A stretch of 64,000 nt of DNA from contig JAQWQC010000029.1 in assembly GCA_029245025.1 (NCBI GenBank), forward strand, positions 32,553-96,552, given 5' to 3'. Origin of the DNA: Rhodospirillaceae bacterium. Its GTDB lineage: Bacteria > Pseudomonadota > Alphaproteobacteria > Rhodospirillales > Rhodospirillaceae. Below, one piece after another: positions 8,960 through 23,294 of the stretch (positions within the stretch are counted from its first letter, which is position 1; each line of letters begins with the position of its first letter). The notes beneath the pieces were generated by a model. That model was given only the letters and a program-made list of their open reading frames with translations. It did not search any database and was not told where the DNA came from. Made by a program: the position numbers and the translations under genes.

Positions 8960-10866
8960 TATTGCGGAATGAGTTCGTCTATGGATTCTTGATTGAGAAC
9001 CACATTGAACTCTCGAGTCACAGATTGAGTGAAGCCAGCGACGAGATCATTAGTTAGGGAAGAGCTGACAGCGCCAGCGACCTGTTCACGTATTTGTTCA
9101 AGTTCTGCCGCATCGGGCGGTAAAATTTCGTTGAGTTTGGCAACGATGTGCCCACCGGCAACACGTGCTTGGACAATATCGCCCGTATTAGCCTTAAATA
9201 GATGCTCCATGAGGGCCGGGCTAACCAATCGGGCAGGGATAATTGATCCAATGATCAAGCTGTCGCCAAATCGCGTGATGGGCCCTAGTTTTGCAAACTC
9301 AACATCATCTCTATCGGTCGCAAGGTCTGGCAGTTTGACTGACGGTCCAATGTCATCAAAAAGAGAGTTGGCCGCAGTCAAAGTAGCCGCGCTCCGTGCT
9401 TGCTGTTCCCAAAGAGTTCGAACTTCTGCAGCCACGCGCTCATAAGGTTTTGGCGCTGGCTCAATAACAGAAGAAACCCGCAGGATGTAGGCGTACTCTT
9501 CCGTCTCTACCAATTGAGATTCAAGACCGGCTGGGGTGCCAAAACTCAGGCGAATAAAGCGATCTTGGTCAATGGAGAAAGACAAGCGCGCGCCTGTATC
9601 ATCGCGGCCATCGCGATCCATCGTTTGAAAATAGATGCGGTTGTATCCAGGTGTCTCCGCGATTTCTTTCATGGGCGTGCCAGCGGCAAGCTGATCTTCT
9701 AGATAGATCGTGGCCTCGTACATTTCGTCAAAGGCGCGGTCGCTCGCAATAAAGTCGATAATTTCTGAGCGCACAACGGGGAGCGCCTTAATGCTTCCCG
9801 TAGTCAGGTACGTAACCTCGAACAGATGCCACCCGAAATCAGATTGCACAGGCGCCCCAATGCCTTTTTCGTTCTGCTCAAATATTGGCGATAAATCAAA
9901 ACCGAGATCGGAGTTGGCTCTGAGCTCACCCAAATCGATTGGAGCTCCCATACCTGTTCGTTCACCAAGCTCAACCAAAGTGTCACCCTCTTGTATTTGC
10001 TTGAAGGCAGCCTGGGCGTCTAGCTCGGTGCCAAAAATAAGCTGGCGCACGGTCCGGGTTGGTTGGGTCCGATAGCGATCTTGGTTTTCATCATAGAACG
10101 TCTGAATCTCGTCGTCGGTTATGCTTTCCGGCGGGACAAGATCAGTCGGTCGGATCACAACCGCTTCGACTTCACGGTATTCTGGTGCCGTGAATGCACT
10201 AATATTTTCGTTGTACACGTTACGAAGAGCAGTCTGGTCGGGCTCTTCGTCAATCATGACAGCTTCGTCGGCAATATAGAGGACGTCGGCACTGCGTTGC
10301 TCTGCTCTGTAGCGAAAGAGTGCGTCGACCATTGCGGTTGGTGCGCCAGCATTGGATGCGATCGGTTGAAACATGATTTGGCGAGTCACATCACTGCGAA
10401 CGAGATCGATAAATGCTTGCTGTGTTAGATTGTTGCTAGCCAACACGCTATTCAGAAGAATCTGATTAAAATTGCCGGTCTCGTCTATAAATGCATCTTG
10501 TTGCATCACCGCTCGCCGCAAGATGGAATCCGGCACATTGATTCCCATTTCACGCGCGGCCATGTCGAGGGTTGCCCGTTCGCTGAGTTCGGCAATCAGA
10601 TTATTCATGATTCCCAGGTCTGCAGCGTCTTTGGCTGTGAAATCAGGACCAATCGCGTTGCGGAGCTGGTCGACCTCACTATTGAATCTCCGCTGTAGCT
10701 CTTCGGCCCGCACTTCGACTTGATCCACCTTAATTACAACATTGGGATCGACGGCCGGGTTGATGGCATCGCCTACCCCCCAGACAGCAAAGCTCAGCAT
10801 CAAGATTCCGAGGAATCCTTTGAGCAACCAACTTTCTTTAACGGCTTGTTGTAACCCCTGGATCAT
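8959..10866 (-). CDS. ppiD: PpiD/SurA-type periplasmic peptidyl-prolyl isomerase
   Basis: A 635-residue membrane-anchored folding helper of the outer envelope. Residues about 14-34 form a single transmembrane anchor (LLKGFLGILMLSFAVWGVGD) followed by a long periplasmic part: a SurA_N-type chaperone region, then a parvulin-like domain near residues 240-360 (including FGWHLFEVTYL), then another helical region. PpiD-type proteins assist newly exported proteins at the Sec translocon; catalysis by the parvulin domain is often lost and is not asserted here. The start is supported by GAGGTAAG just upstream of the ATG. The gene directly precedes trpE and is divergent from tpiA across 225 bases in which I see no other gene. 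Confidence 0.9.
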   Translation of the reverse strand: MIQGLQQAVKESWLLKGFLGILMLSFAVWGVGDAINPAVDPNVVIKVDQVEVRAEELQRRFNSEVDQLRNAIGPDFTAKDAADLGIMNNLIAELSERATLDMAAREMGINVPDSILRRAVMQQDAFIDETGNFNQILLNSVLASNNLTQQAFIDLVRSDVTRQIMFQPIASNAGAPTAMVDALFRYRAEQRSADVLYIADEAVMIDEEPDQTALRNVYNENISAFTAPEYREVEAVVIRPTDLVPPESITDDEIQTFYDENQDRYRTQPTRTVRQLIFGTELDAQAAFKQIQEGDTLVELGERTGMGAPIDLGELRANSDLGFDLSPIFEQNEKGIGAPVQSDFGWHLFEVTYLTTGSIKALPVVRSEIIDFIASDRAFDEMYEATIYLEDQLAAGTPMKEIAETPGYNRIYFQTMDRDGRDDTGARLSFSIDQDRFIRLSFGTPAGLESQLVETEEYAYILRVSSVIEPAPKPYERVAAEVRTLWEQQARSAATLTAANSLFDDIGPSVKLPDLATDRDDVEFAKLGPITRFGDSLIIGSIIPARLVSPALMEHLFKANTGDIVQARVAGGHIVAKLNEILPPDAAELEQIREQVAGAVSSSLTNDLVAGFTQSVTREFNVVLNQESIDELIPQ

Positions 10867-11091
10867 GTCTTACCTCTTTTGGGTTCAGTAATCGATGGAG
10901 CTGAGCATCCGCAGGAGCAATGCCACCGGCTTCGTAACGTTGACTGCGGGTTTTACGCGTCAACATGAGGCCCGGCAAGCCTTTGCGGCATATGCGACCT
11001 ATTGCCCGACTGGCTAGAAACGATAGGAGGCTTATGATAGCAACCGAAACGAAGAGCTTTAGACCTCAGGCTAAGGATAGGTGGTTATTTC

Positions 11092-11835
11092 ATGACTAAA
11101 CTCATAGCGGGCAATTGGAAAATGAACGGTCTTGTAGCCAGCAGTCAGGTTTTGGCCCATGGTTTGGCCGATAAGGTTAAGGCGAACCCAGGTCGCGCCG
11201 ACGTTGCGATTTGCCCACCTGGGCCATTAATCAGAGATGCTCTCTCAGCAGTGAGTGGAAGCCCCATTTCTGTTGGAGGCCAGGATTGCCACGCGAATGA
11301 ATCTGGGGCCCATACGGGTGATACCAGCGCTGCTCTATTGGCTGATATGGGGTGTTCCAGCGTTATTTTAGGCCATTCAGAGAGGCGGGCTGATCACGGC
11401 GAAACCAGTGCGCTGGTCAAAAACAAAGCTCAGGCCGCATTGAATGCGGGCTTAGTGGTCATCGTTTGCGTCGGTGAATCTGAGGCGGAACGAGATGCTG
11501 GGCAGGCAGAAACAGTTATTGGACAGCAAATTGACGGCTCTTTGCCAGCGGGCGGAACGCCGCAGACTGTGGTGATTGCCTATGAGCCTGTCTGGGCGAT
11601 CGGTACCGGCCGAACACCCTCTTTGCAGGAAATCAGAGCTATTCATGTGTTTATTCGCAACAGGGCTCAAGAAAGTCATGGCCTGGGGGATGGTCTGAGG
11701 ATATTATATGGTGGGTCGGTAAAGCCTGGAAATGCCTCAGAAATCCTAGCGATTCAGGGTGTTGATGGTGCCTTGGTAGGGGGCGCAAGCCTGACTGTTG
11801 AAGACTTCTGGGGAATCATTGAAAATTGCCCCTAG
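11092..11835 (+). CDS. tpiA: Triosephosphate isomerase
   Basis: A 247-residue glycolytic enzyme interconverting dihydroxyacetone phosphate and glyceraldehyde 3-phosphate; length and motifs match the family. Visible are AGNWKMN with the substrate-binding Asn and Lys, the catalytic His in ILGHSERR, the catalytic Glu in YEPVWAIGTG (the phosphate loop follows), and the phosphate-binding LYGGSVKP and GALVGGASL near the end. It opens the plus-strand core series tpiA-secG-pyrG-kdsA-eno and probably uses a promoter in the divergent gap with ppiD. Confidence 0.97.
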   Translation: MTKLIAGNWKMNGLVASSQVLAHGLADKVKANPGRADVAICPPGPLIRDALSAVSGSPISVGGQDCHANESGAHTGDTSAALLADMGCSSVILGHSERRADHGETSALVKNKAQAALNAGLVVIVCVGESEAERDAGQAETVIGQQIDGSLPAGGTPQTVVIAYEPVWAIGTGRTPSLQEIRAIHVFIRNRAQESHGLGDGLRILYGGSVKPGNASEILAIQGVDGALVGGASLTVEDFWGIIENCP

Positions 11836-11918
11836 CGAAGACATATAAAGATGACTAAAACCCCTGTCCTTAAGGTGGGTTAAGTCCCGTCCATCATTCA
11901 CTGCGACCTAGAGTTCCC

Positions 11919-12257
11919 ATGGAAACTGTTCTGCTCGTCATACATTTGCTGATTGCGATCGTCATGATCGGCATGATTCTTCTTCAGAAAAGTGAAGGCG
12001 GGGCCATGGGCGGCGGTTTAACCGGTGGCGCATCGGTTACAGGGATGGCGCAGTCGCAAACCCGCGCTACACCCATTACCCGGACAACCACTATCTTGGG
12101 GATATGCTTTTTTGCCACTAGTCTTGGCTTGGCTCTTCTTGCCAAGCCCCAGGACGCCCCCACATCGATTTTTGACACGGCACCGGTCGATGAAGGGGTG
12201 GGACAAATACCTATTGTGCCTGTGGTGCCGACTGTCCCAAGTGTTCCGGTAGACTAA
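11919..12257 (+). CDS. secG: Preprotein translocase subunit SecG
   Basis: A 112-residue inner-membrane protein, the small SecG subunit that stimulates SecYEG-mediated export. Two transmembrane helices are visible (about residues 2-21 and 52-72), separated by the typical glycine-rich cytoplasmic loop with LLQKSEGGAMGGGL. The C-terminal Pro/Val-rich tail (IPIVPVVPTVPSVPVD) is typical of alphaproteobacterial forms. It lies 83 bases downstream of tpiA, the usual order in this class. Confidence 0.93.
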   Translation: METVLLVIHLLIAIVMIGMILLQKSEGGAMGGGLTGGASVTGMAQSQTRATPITRTTTILGICFFATSLGLALLAKPQDAPTSIFDTAPVDEGVGQIPIVPVVPTVPSVPVD

Positions 12258-12355
12258 ATAAGACAAACCTGACATATGGCCGACCCCTATCTGGCCCGCG
12301 CTCAAAATAGTAGCCCGGGCTGCCTTGTCTGTGCTTGCAGACCTCGAAAATTTAG

Positions 12356-13999
<1,644 letters not shown>

Positions 14000-14026
14000 T
14001 CGCACTACCGGAAGAACAGTTCGGAC

Positions 14027-14884
14027 ATGAGCAAGACTGCACAGTCACAACGCCACGTTCCCGTTGGATCATATACTGTCGGAACTAACTGTCCGTTGGT
14101 AGTGATTGCGGGGCCATGTCAGATCGAAAGCCCTGATCACGCATTAGAAGTTGCCACTGCGCTAAAAGAAATGGGCAAGGCGGCTGATGTGCCAATTATC
14201 TATAAAAGCTCTTATGACAAAGCCAACCGGACTAGTGTTACAGGGACGCGAGGCCTTGGGTTAGAAAAATCACTTCAAGTTTTTACAGACGTCAAAGAGA
14301 TGACGGGTCTACCGACCCTGACAGATGTCCACGAAAAAGAGCATTGCGCATTGGTTGCTGAAGCGGTTGATGTGATGCAAATACCCGCTTTCTTGTGTCG
14401 GCAGACCGACCTTCTTTTGGCTGCCGGCGAAACCGGTGCGGTGATCAACGTTAAGAAGGGCCAATTTCTTGCCCCATGGGACATGAAAAATGTTGCGGCT
14501 AAAATCGCGTCGACGGGCAACGAGAAAATACTTCTAACGGAACGCGGTGTATCCTTCGGCTACAACACGCTGGTAACAGATATGAGGTCACTGCCGCAGA
14601 TGGCCCAAATAGGATACCCTGTGGTGATTGACGCTACCCACTCTGTGCAGCAACCAGGTGGGCAGGGGACAAGTTCTGGCGGTAAGCGAGAGTTCGCGCC
14701 GGTGATTGCTCGGGCATCTGTCGCAGTAGGTGTGGCTGCCGTGTTTGTTGAAACCCATCCTGATCCCGATAATGCGCCGTCCGATGGGCCCAACATGATA
14801 TATCTTCGCGACATGCCAGAACTGTTAGCAACACTGAAGGCTTTCGATGAAATCGCGAAAGCAAATCCGATTGTGCTGCCTTAA
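14027..14884 (+). CDS. kdsA: 3-deoxy-8-phosphooctulonate synthase
   Basis: A 285-residue enzyme condensing arabinose 5-phosphate and phosphoenolpyruvate to KDO-8-phosphate for the inner core of lipopolysaccharide, so the organism makes LPS. Motifs include IAGPCQIES, YKSSYDKANRTS, LTDVHE, DATHSVQQPGGQG and the metal/substrate region VFVETHPDPDNAPSDGPNM. It sits between pyrG and eno as in many alphaproteobacteria. Confidence 0.96.
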   Translation: MSKTAQSQRHVPVGSYTVGTNCPLVVIAGPCQIESPDHALEVATALKEMGKAADVPIIYKSSYDKANRTSVTGTRGLGLEKSLQVFTDVKEMTGLPTLTDVHEKEHCALVAEAVDVMQIPAFLCRQTDLLLAAGETGAVINVKKGQFLAPWDMKNVAAKIASTGNEKILLTERGVSFGYNTLVTDMRSLPQMAQIGYPVVIDATHSVQQPGGQGTSSGGKREFAPVIARASVAVGVAAVFVETHPDPDNAPSDGPNMIYLRDMPELLATLKAFDEIAKANPIVLP

Positions 14885-14894
14885 GTAATACTAG

Positions 14895-16211
<1,317 letters not shown>

Positions 16212-16231
16212 ATGGTGGCTCTACACGGTAC

Positions 16232-17935
16232 TTGAATGTGACGACACAGGACATAATCAATCAGGCGTTGTCTTTTCATAAACGTAAAGACCTTAATCGA
16301 GCCGCTAGATTATATCGTATAGCGTTAGATAATGACCCAAAGGCGCTGACAGCACTTCATATGCTAGGGGTCATAGACCGCGACGCTGGCAGAACGAAAG
16401 AAGCGATTTCATTACTGTCTTTGGCTCATGAGATCGCACCCAAAAATGCAGAAGTTTGTTTTGATTTAGGGCTGGTCCTGGTCCAGACGGGACAAAATAA
16501 AGTCGCTATTGATGCGTTAAGTCTGGCTGTAAGTCTCAACCCAGAACAAGGCGCAGGCTGGTACCACCTCGGTCGGCTCTATCGAATGCGATGCGAACCT
16601 GAAAAAGCGGAGCAATGCTTTCGAAAATCATATGAGCTTACGAATGGTAACCCTGCCTCTGTGATCGAATTGGCGAAAGCGGAGGCTGCTCTGGGTAAGT
16701 TTGAAGGAGCGCGAGTTCGCCTCGAAGAGTTGCTTGCCGCCGAAGCGGATAACTCAGATTATCTCGCTGTTTTCGCGCAAATATTGTGGCAGTCAGGTAA
16801 CCTTGACGAGGCACTGGTTGCAATCGACCGTGCGATTGAGCTGAAGGACGGCAACCGTAAGTATTATTTCGTTTTGCTGGGCATGCTTGAAGAAAAGGCT
16901 GACGACGAGAGAATCACAAAACTATATGAAGAGATGAGGCAACGTTGGTCAGACGATTACTTGGTGCAGCGGAATCAAGCCGAGCATTATTTTTCCCGTT
17001 GTAAATACGATGAAGCATGGCAGTTATATCGACACAGCCACCGCCGCTTAGGACCAAATGGTCGCAATCTAAAAACCGAAGTGCCGGGTTGGGCTGGAGA
17101 ACCCATTGAAGACCAACGCCTTGTGCTAACCCTGGACCAGGGGTTAGGGGAGCAAATTCTCTTTCTGCGCTTTGTTCCTGAGATTGCTGCTAAGGCCGAT
17201 GTGTTGGCGGTTGAACTTGATACACGCTTAATTGCTTTTGCGAAGCGATCCTTCCCGGGCATTCATTTTGTTCCTTGGATCAAGCCCACTCATCCTGATG
17301 TTTTAGATGATTCAGCCGACTTTCACGGTGTGCTAGGCGATTTTGGGCAAGTACTGCGGAAAAGTATGAACGATTTTAGTTCGTCGCCGCCAACACTAAC
17401 AGCCGATCCTGACAAAGCGGCTTACTGGAATGGGAGAGTTCGCGCAGAGGCTGGGAGTGACCCGGTCATCGGATTGAGCCATGCGAGTGAGAAATCTATC
17501 ATGGCAATGGAAAAGAGCATTGGGCTAAGCCAGCTCAACGGTCTAAGTGATGTTAAAGGCATAAAATTTCTAAACCTTCAATATGGTGACTCACGTGAAC
17601 GATTGAACGAGTGGGCAAGTGATATTGGGATCACGTTGCTGGATTTTCCAGAAACTGATCCAACCAAAGATATTGATGACCACGCTGCCTTGATCAAGGC
17701 AACAGACCTGGTGGTGAGCGTCAGCACGGCCACCGCTCATTTTTCAGCTGCGATGGGCCATCCCACGTGGGTTCTTTTGCCCTATGCACAAGCGCACTTC
17801 TTGTACTGGTCGGGGGGAGAACAGACGTCTATTTGGTATCCGTCGGTTACGACACTAACACCGAAACCAGGGAAAGGTTGGCAGTTCGTTGTTGACCGTT
17901 TAGTTGATGCGATACCGACCCTGAAAAAGTCATAA
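16232..17935 (+). CDS. TPR protein with glycosyltransferase-9-like C-terminal domain
   Basis: A 567-residue soluble protein. Residues about 1-270 are tandem tetratricopeptide repeats (for example RAARLYRIALDNDPKALTAL and KVAIDALSLAVSLNPEQGAG). Residues about 290-567 resemble the heptosyltransferase-like GT-B fold often fused to TPRs: LDQGLGEQILFLRFVPEIA early, and ATDLVVSVSTATAHFSAAMG followed by WVLLP near the end. Such fusions are often assigned to glycan or flagellin modification, but no acceptor is evident and activity is unproven. The frame opens with TTG at 16232, with a GTG at 16238 as alternative and no strong ribosome-binding site. It follows eno by 20 bases and may be carried on its transcript. 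Confidence 0.8.
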   Translation: MNVTTQDIINQALSFHKRKDLNRAARLYRIALDNDPKALTALHMLGVIDRDAGRTKEAISLLSLAHEIAPKNAEVCFDLGLVLVQTGQNKVAIDALSLAVSLNPEQGAGWYHLGRLYRMRCEPEKAEQCFRKSYELTNGNPASVIELAKAEAALGKFEGARVRLEELLAAEADNSDYLAVFAQILWQSGNLDEALVAIDRAIELKDGNRKYYFVLLGMLEEKADDERITKLYEEMRQRWSDDYLVQRNQAEHYFSRCKYDEAWQLYRHSHRRLGPNGRNLKTEVPGWAGEPIEDQRLVLTLDQGLGEQILFLRFVPEIAAKADVLAVELDTRLIAFAKRSFPGIHFVPWIKPTHPDVLDDSADFHGVLGDFGQVLRKSMNDFSSSPPTLTADPDKAAYWNGRVRAEAGSDPVIGLSHASEKSIMAMEKSIGLSQLNGLSDVKGIKFLNLQYGDSRERLNEWASDIGITLLDFPETDPTKDIDDHAALIKATDLVVSVSTATAHFSAAMGHPTWVLLPYAQAHFLYWSGGEQTSIWYPSVTTLTPKPGKGWQFVVDRLVDAIPTLKKS

Positions 17936-17950
17936 CCGGTAACGGGCGAC

Positions 17951-18142
17951 CTACATATCCGGTTCTATTTCCCGAACAAGCCTAAACCCTAGTGAGTAGA
18001 CTGCGATGCGGGAGGACGGAGCTTTGCTGCGGTTTGCCGCCCTGAGGTGACCAGGAAAGAAGTTGCTAAAGCCACCGCCGCGATCCAATACTGCGTTGCA
18101 GTTGCCGCCATGGCCCCAAGCGGCACCATCTGTTGGCGCAAG
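17951..18142 (-). pseudogene. SUMF1-domain C-terminal remnant
   Basis: On the minus strand a 64-codon open stretch ending with TAG at 17951 reads LAPTDGAAWGHGGNCNAVLD, then RGGGFSNFFPGHLRAANRSK and a closing YSLGFRLVREIEPDM. This is the last quarter of a SUMF1/FGE-like domain, close in pattern to the intact proteins at 4846-5787 and 5971-6927 (compare LGLRVVRELD). No start codon, signal peptide or N-terminal domain is attached; just upstream the frame breaks into an unrelated-looking ORF. I infer a truncated third copy of the exported SUMF1 family. Confidence 0.75.
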
Positions 18143-18144
18143 GC

Positions 18145-18360
18145 TTAACCCCAGATTTCATTGAAATCTATACGGCTGGCGATTTTCATGCGCTGCGTGT
18201 ACGCGACCCTTAGGCGTTGAGTGCAACCGTTGATCGAGCCTTCTATATCTACCTTATTGTAACGATTAACGGTTTTATCATGAAAGTCCTCGATCGAGGC
18301 GCATTGTTCTCCCGCGCCGCCGTGCCGCTTCTGTTCGGCGTTTGCCGGAACCGATATCAT
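18145..18360 (-). other. Short ORF, possible secreted-protein remnant
   Basis: A 71-codon frame begins MISVPANAEQKRHGG, which looks like the tail of a signal peptide; reading further upstream in frame gives VLLAS before a stop. The body (EQCASIEDFHDKTVNRYNK and so on) has two Cys and no family I recognise. It stops three bases before the SUMF1 remnant, in a different frame. It may be a fragment of an exported protein joined to that remnant by deletion. No ribosome-binding site is seen, and I doubt it is functional. Confidence 0.3.
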
Positions 18361-18416
18361 CGAGGCTAGAAGGACTTAAAATGTGCAACTCATACTCTGC
18401 ATGATCGTCAGTCCTT

Positions 18417-20483
<2,067 letters not shown>

Positions 20484-20616
20484 TCAACGCATAGCTCATA
20501 TATATTCATCCAATTTCGGGCTTTCTAGACGGCTAATGAACGCGAAAAGTGATACCTCTTTTTATCCACCGCGTAACACCCTATATGTCAGGTACAATTA
20601 ATTAAGGAGAGTAAGC

Positions 20617-20838
20617 ATGGAACCTAATGTCAATGCGGTAGACAGAGTTATTCGTATCCTTGTGGGGGCGGGTCTCGCGGCAATTCCTTTTCTCATCCCA
20701 ACCAACGGAGACTGGATCCGACAATTGATGGAAGTCGTCGCTGGTTTCCTTGGTTTGTCACTGATCGCGTCGGGCGTTTTGGCCTACTGCTGGGTTTACA
20801 ACATGCTTGGCATTAACACCTGCAACCAGACCACCTGA
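20617..20838 (+). CDS. DUF2892 small inner-membrane protein
   Basis: A 73-residue membrane protein with two hydrophobic helices (about residues 9-26 and 37-60), starting NVNAVDRVIRILVGAGLAA and ending with a Cys-containing tail (YCWVYNMLGINTCNQTT). The NVxxxDRxxRxxxG opening is typical of DUF2892, also the membrane part of YgaP-type rhodanese proteins; here no rhodanese domain is attached. A strong ribosome-binding site (TTAAGGAGAG) precedes the ATG. Function unknown. It lies between the riboswitch and a convergent uncharacterised gene. Confidence 0.85.
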   Translation: MEPNVNAVDRVIRILVGAGLAAIPFLIPTNGDWIRQLMEVVAGFLGLSLIASGVLAYCWVYNMLGINTCNQTT

Positions 20839-20896
20839 GTCTCGTGAGACACATATCTTGCGGTCGGGGCCATGGCATTAAACTCCGCATGAATCG

Positions 20897-21586
20897 CTAA
20901 TCGCGGATACTAAGCTCAACTAGATCGTATATCTTTTCGTCTTCCGGATAGGTCATGCGAATGGGGATGAAGTCATCCAACGTCGTCCACATGCATAGAG
21001 TTTTGCCGTCACGCACTGGCCAATCGAAGCGATGGCTGGGGAAAGTGCCAGCATCTACAGTCAGTTCTTCTTCACCCCGATAATGATAGGCGTATGTCCG
21101 TGGCAATAAAATCGGACCTGAGCTACCGTCGGACAGCGGTGAGGAATTGAAGCAATTATCGATTACATGGGGATTACCGGTCAGCTCTGGCTTGGCGTGC
21201 GCTAACTTCCAAATGTCTGAGCATATGGGATGGCTGCCGAAGGCATTGGCCGGTTTTTCTAATGCTATGCGTTGACTGAAGCGCCCTTCGTTGATCGTAT
21301 ATCCTTCTCCCTCCGCTGTTGTTGTCGTAAACCGAAACCAGCCACTACCTAGGGTACGGTTTTCTTCGGCAATGCGGACGTAACACTCGATCGGGCGCCA
21401 GTCGGCCCCGACAGTGTAAGTAACATCGCGGGTCAGCCCTAAGTTATCGAACTCGCAAACAACACGTAACGTGCGCAAGCCATCTGCTTGCACACTAACG
21501 CTAAATATTTCACGACCAAACTGAGTTTGCGCTTGTCCGGCTGGGTTCAGGCAGTAGGAGATCTGCCCACTGATTAATCGCGCCAT
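20897..21586 (-). CDS. Hypothetical protein
   Basis: A 229-residue protein without signal peptide or membrane segment. It appears beta-rich, with alternating strand-like stretches (TLRVVCEFDNLGLTRDVTYTV, GSGWFRFTTTTAEGEGYTI) and closing HRFDWPVRDGKTLCMWTTLDD, a layout loosely resembling DUF3108-type barrels, though I cannot assign it. It lies 15 bases downstream of the FAD-dehydrogenase gene on the same strand, so the two are almost certainly co-transcribed and may act together. Confidence 0.6.
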   Translation of the reverse strand: MARLISGQISYCLNPAGQAQTQFGREIFSVSVQADGLRTLRVVCEFDNLGLTRDVTYTVGADWRPIECYVRIAEENRTLGSGWFRFTTTTAEGEGYTINEGRFSQRIALEKPANAFGSHPICSDIWKLAHAKPELTGNPHVIDNCFNSSPLSDGSSGPILLPRTYAYHYRGEEELTVDAGTFPSHRFDWPVRDGKTLCMWTTLDDFIPIRMTYPEDEKIYDLVELSIRD

Positions 21587-21601
21587 TGTGGGCTGAGAAT
21601 T

Positions 21602-23167
21602 CTAGACATCGAACTCCAAAATTTGTTCACCTAACAATTTGCCGAAGGTGATGGCCGGTGTGACCAACATACCGCCACAAATAGCACGACCTGACGTGGC
21701 CCCAGTCCCCAGCAATTCACCCGCCGCGTAAAGTCCACCGATTGGCGTACCATCTTGTTTTATGACTTGGAGGTCCTTGTTAACGGCGATACCGGCGAAA
21801 GTCGTTAAGAACCAGCTTTGTAATCGAAGGCCGTAAAATGGGCCTTTTTCGATAGGTAGTGGCATATGGGTGCGGCCAAGAGCATCTTTGCCACTTGCCT
21901 GAGCGGCATTATATTCCGCGACTGTGCTGGACAGACCATCTGTGTCGACACCCATTTTCTCGGCTAGCTCTTCCATAGAGTCCGCTTTGAAGAAGTTGTG
22001 GTACCCCTCGTTAAAAGCCTCGTCGACGCCATCAGCATCCATCATACCCATAAACCCACCTGAAATGAGTTTGGGCGCTTTGGTATGTATTTCGTGATCC
22101 CAGAGCATCCAACATTCTTCGCCTGGCTGCTCTGCCAGGGCCTCTTCGTAGGCGGCGTGACTTAGAATATCTTCCTGAAGGAAGCGCTTGCCCTTTGCAT
22201 CGACAATAATTTCCCAGGGCGGCCGATCTCCGGGGAAGTGACGAGCGACAGCGACCATGGGAGATGGATAGTCTTCATCGCCAAGAATAGCGCCGAACAG
22301 CGGTAGGTGGTTCTCGCCATAGCGCACATAGCCGCCTACAGATGTGCCGAGCGTAATGCCAGCGCCCTGACTATAGGGATAGGACACGTCTGAATAATCT
22401 GGTGCGCCTTCTAATTCTTCGAACATTTCGGCATTTGATGCGTAGCCACCGCTTGTGAGAACCACGTTCTTGCCCATGAACTTGTCAGTCTTGCCATCTG
22501 CGTCGACAGTGCCAACACCGACGACCCGCCCGCTATCATCTTGGATGAGATCGCTGACCTCTGTGCTCGTTTTGATCGTGACGGCACCAGAGGCTATCAG
22601 TGGCTCGAGTTTTTCTTCAAACAGCGCCAAAATGCCCATACCGCCTTCTTTGTGCCAAGCGTAACGGGCGTGACTGTAAGGTTCGTGAGTAGTGCCGGTC
22701 ACCGGGTGATGGTCGTAGACCTCAAATCCATTGTCCGTCAGCCAATCAAATGCTTCAGCGGCATTCTCAGTCGCCAGCCGCAGGATGTCCGGATCAGCCG
22801 TGTTGCCGCTGATCTTCATAACGTCGTCGTAGTGGGATTGAGGACTATCCTCGGTAATGCCTTTGGATTTTTGCAGCTTTGTTCCAGCGGCGCTCATTTG
22901 GCCAGTTGAGAGAAAGAGGGTACCGCCGATAACCGGAGCGGCCTCAACGATAAGAACTTTGGCGTTCCTTTGGCCCGCGAAGATCGCAGCAGGAAGACCG
23001 GCGGTTCCGCCGCCGACAATAATGACGTCCCAAACGTCTTCCGCGTCCGACGCATCTGAGCAGCCACCTATGCCAATACTCGCGGCTACGGCGCTTGCTG
23101 TAGAGAGGAATTGCCGTTTGGACAGCTTTTGCGTCAGAGGACTCCAGAAATGGGTCTTTTTCGTCAT
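21602..23167 (-). CDS. Exported FAD-dependent dehydrogenase (FAD_binding_2 family)
   Basis: A 521-residue flavoprotein of the fumarate reductase/3-ketosteroid-1-dehydrogenase family. The FAD-binding motif VIIVGGGTAGLPAA is at about residues 48-61, with TSGGYASN in the middle and the C-terminal FAD motif GGLYAAGELLGTG followed by SGRAICGGM. The N-terminus reads LSKRQFLSTASAVAASIGIGG followed by Cys36: a twin-basic Tat-like signal (KR, not RR) whose IGGC end could be a lipobox, so export as a folded flavoprotein, perhaps lipid-anchored, is likely. Substrate cannot be read; a reductase or dehydrogenase of an enoate or steroid-like compound is possible. It is divergent from the methyltransferase array across 238 bases. 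Confidence 0.85.
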   Translation of the reverse strand: MTKKTHFWSPLTQKLSKRQFLSTASAVAASIGIGGCSDASDAEDVWDVIIVGGGTAGLPAAIFAGQRNAKVLIVEAAPVIGGTLFLSTGQMSAAGTKLQKSKGITEDSPQSHYDDVMKISGNTADPDILRLATENAAEAFDWLTDNGFEVYDHHPVTGTTHEPYSHARYAWHKEGGMGILALFEEKLEPLIASGAVTIKTSTEVSDLIQDDSGRVVGVGTVDADGKTDKFMGKNVVLTSGGYASNAEMFEELEGAPDYSDVSYPYSQGAGITLGTSVGGYVRYGENHLPLFGAILGDEDYPSPMVAVARHFPGDRPPWEIIVDAKGKRFLQEDILSHAAYEEALAEQPGEECWMLWDHEIHTKAPKLISGGFMGMMDADGVDEAFNEGYHNFFKADSMEELAEKMGVDTDGLSSTVAEYNAAQASGKDALGRTHMPLPIEKGPFYGLRLQSWFLTTFAGIAVNKDLQVIKQDGTPIGGLYAAGELLGTGATSGRAICGGMLVTPAITFGKLLGEQILEFDV

Positions 23168-23211
23168 GGTCTATCTCCCGTTATTCTTTCCGCGACTTTA
23201 GCGCAGGGATT

Positions 23212-23294
23212 TATGCGCGCATAGCACTGGAACAGGGGGTGAACCCTACGGCCGCTTTGTGACCACGCAGCTATGCATCGGCATAAATTTATGC
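23212..23294. promoter_or_regulatory. Paired palindromes in a divergent promoter region
   Basis: The gap between the divergent FAD-dehydrogenase and first methyltransferase genes contains two perfect palindromes, TATGCGCGCATA (23212-23223) and GCATAAATTTATGC (23281-23294), both built from TATGC/GCATA half-sites. They are plausible operators for a dimeric regulator acting on both directions. No regulator gene is found nearby. This is inference from symmetry only. Confidence 0.45.
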
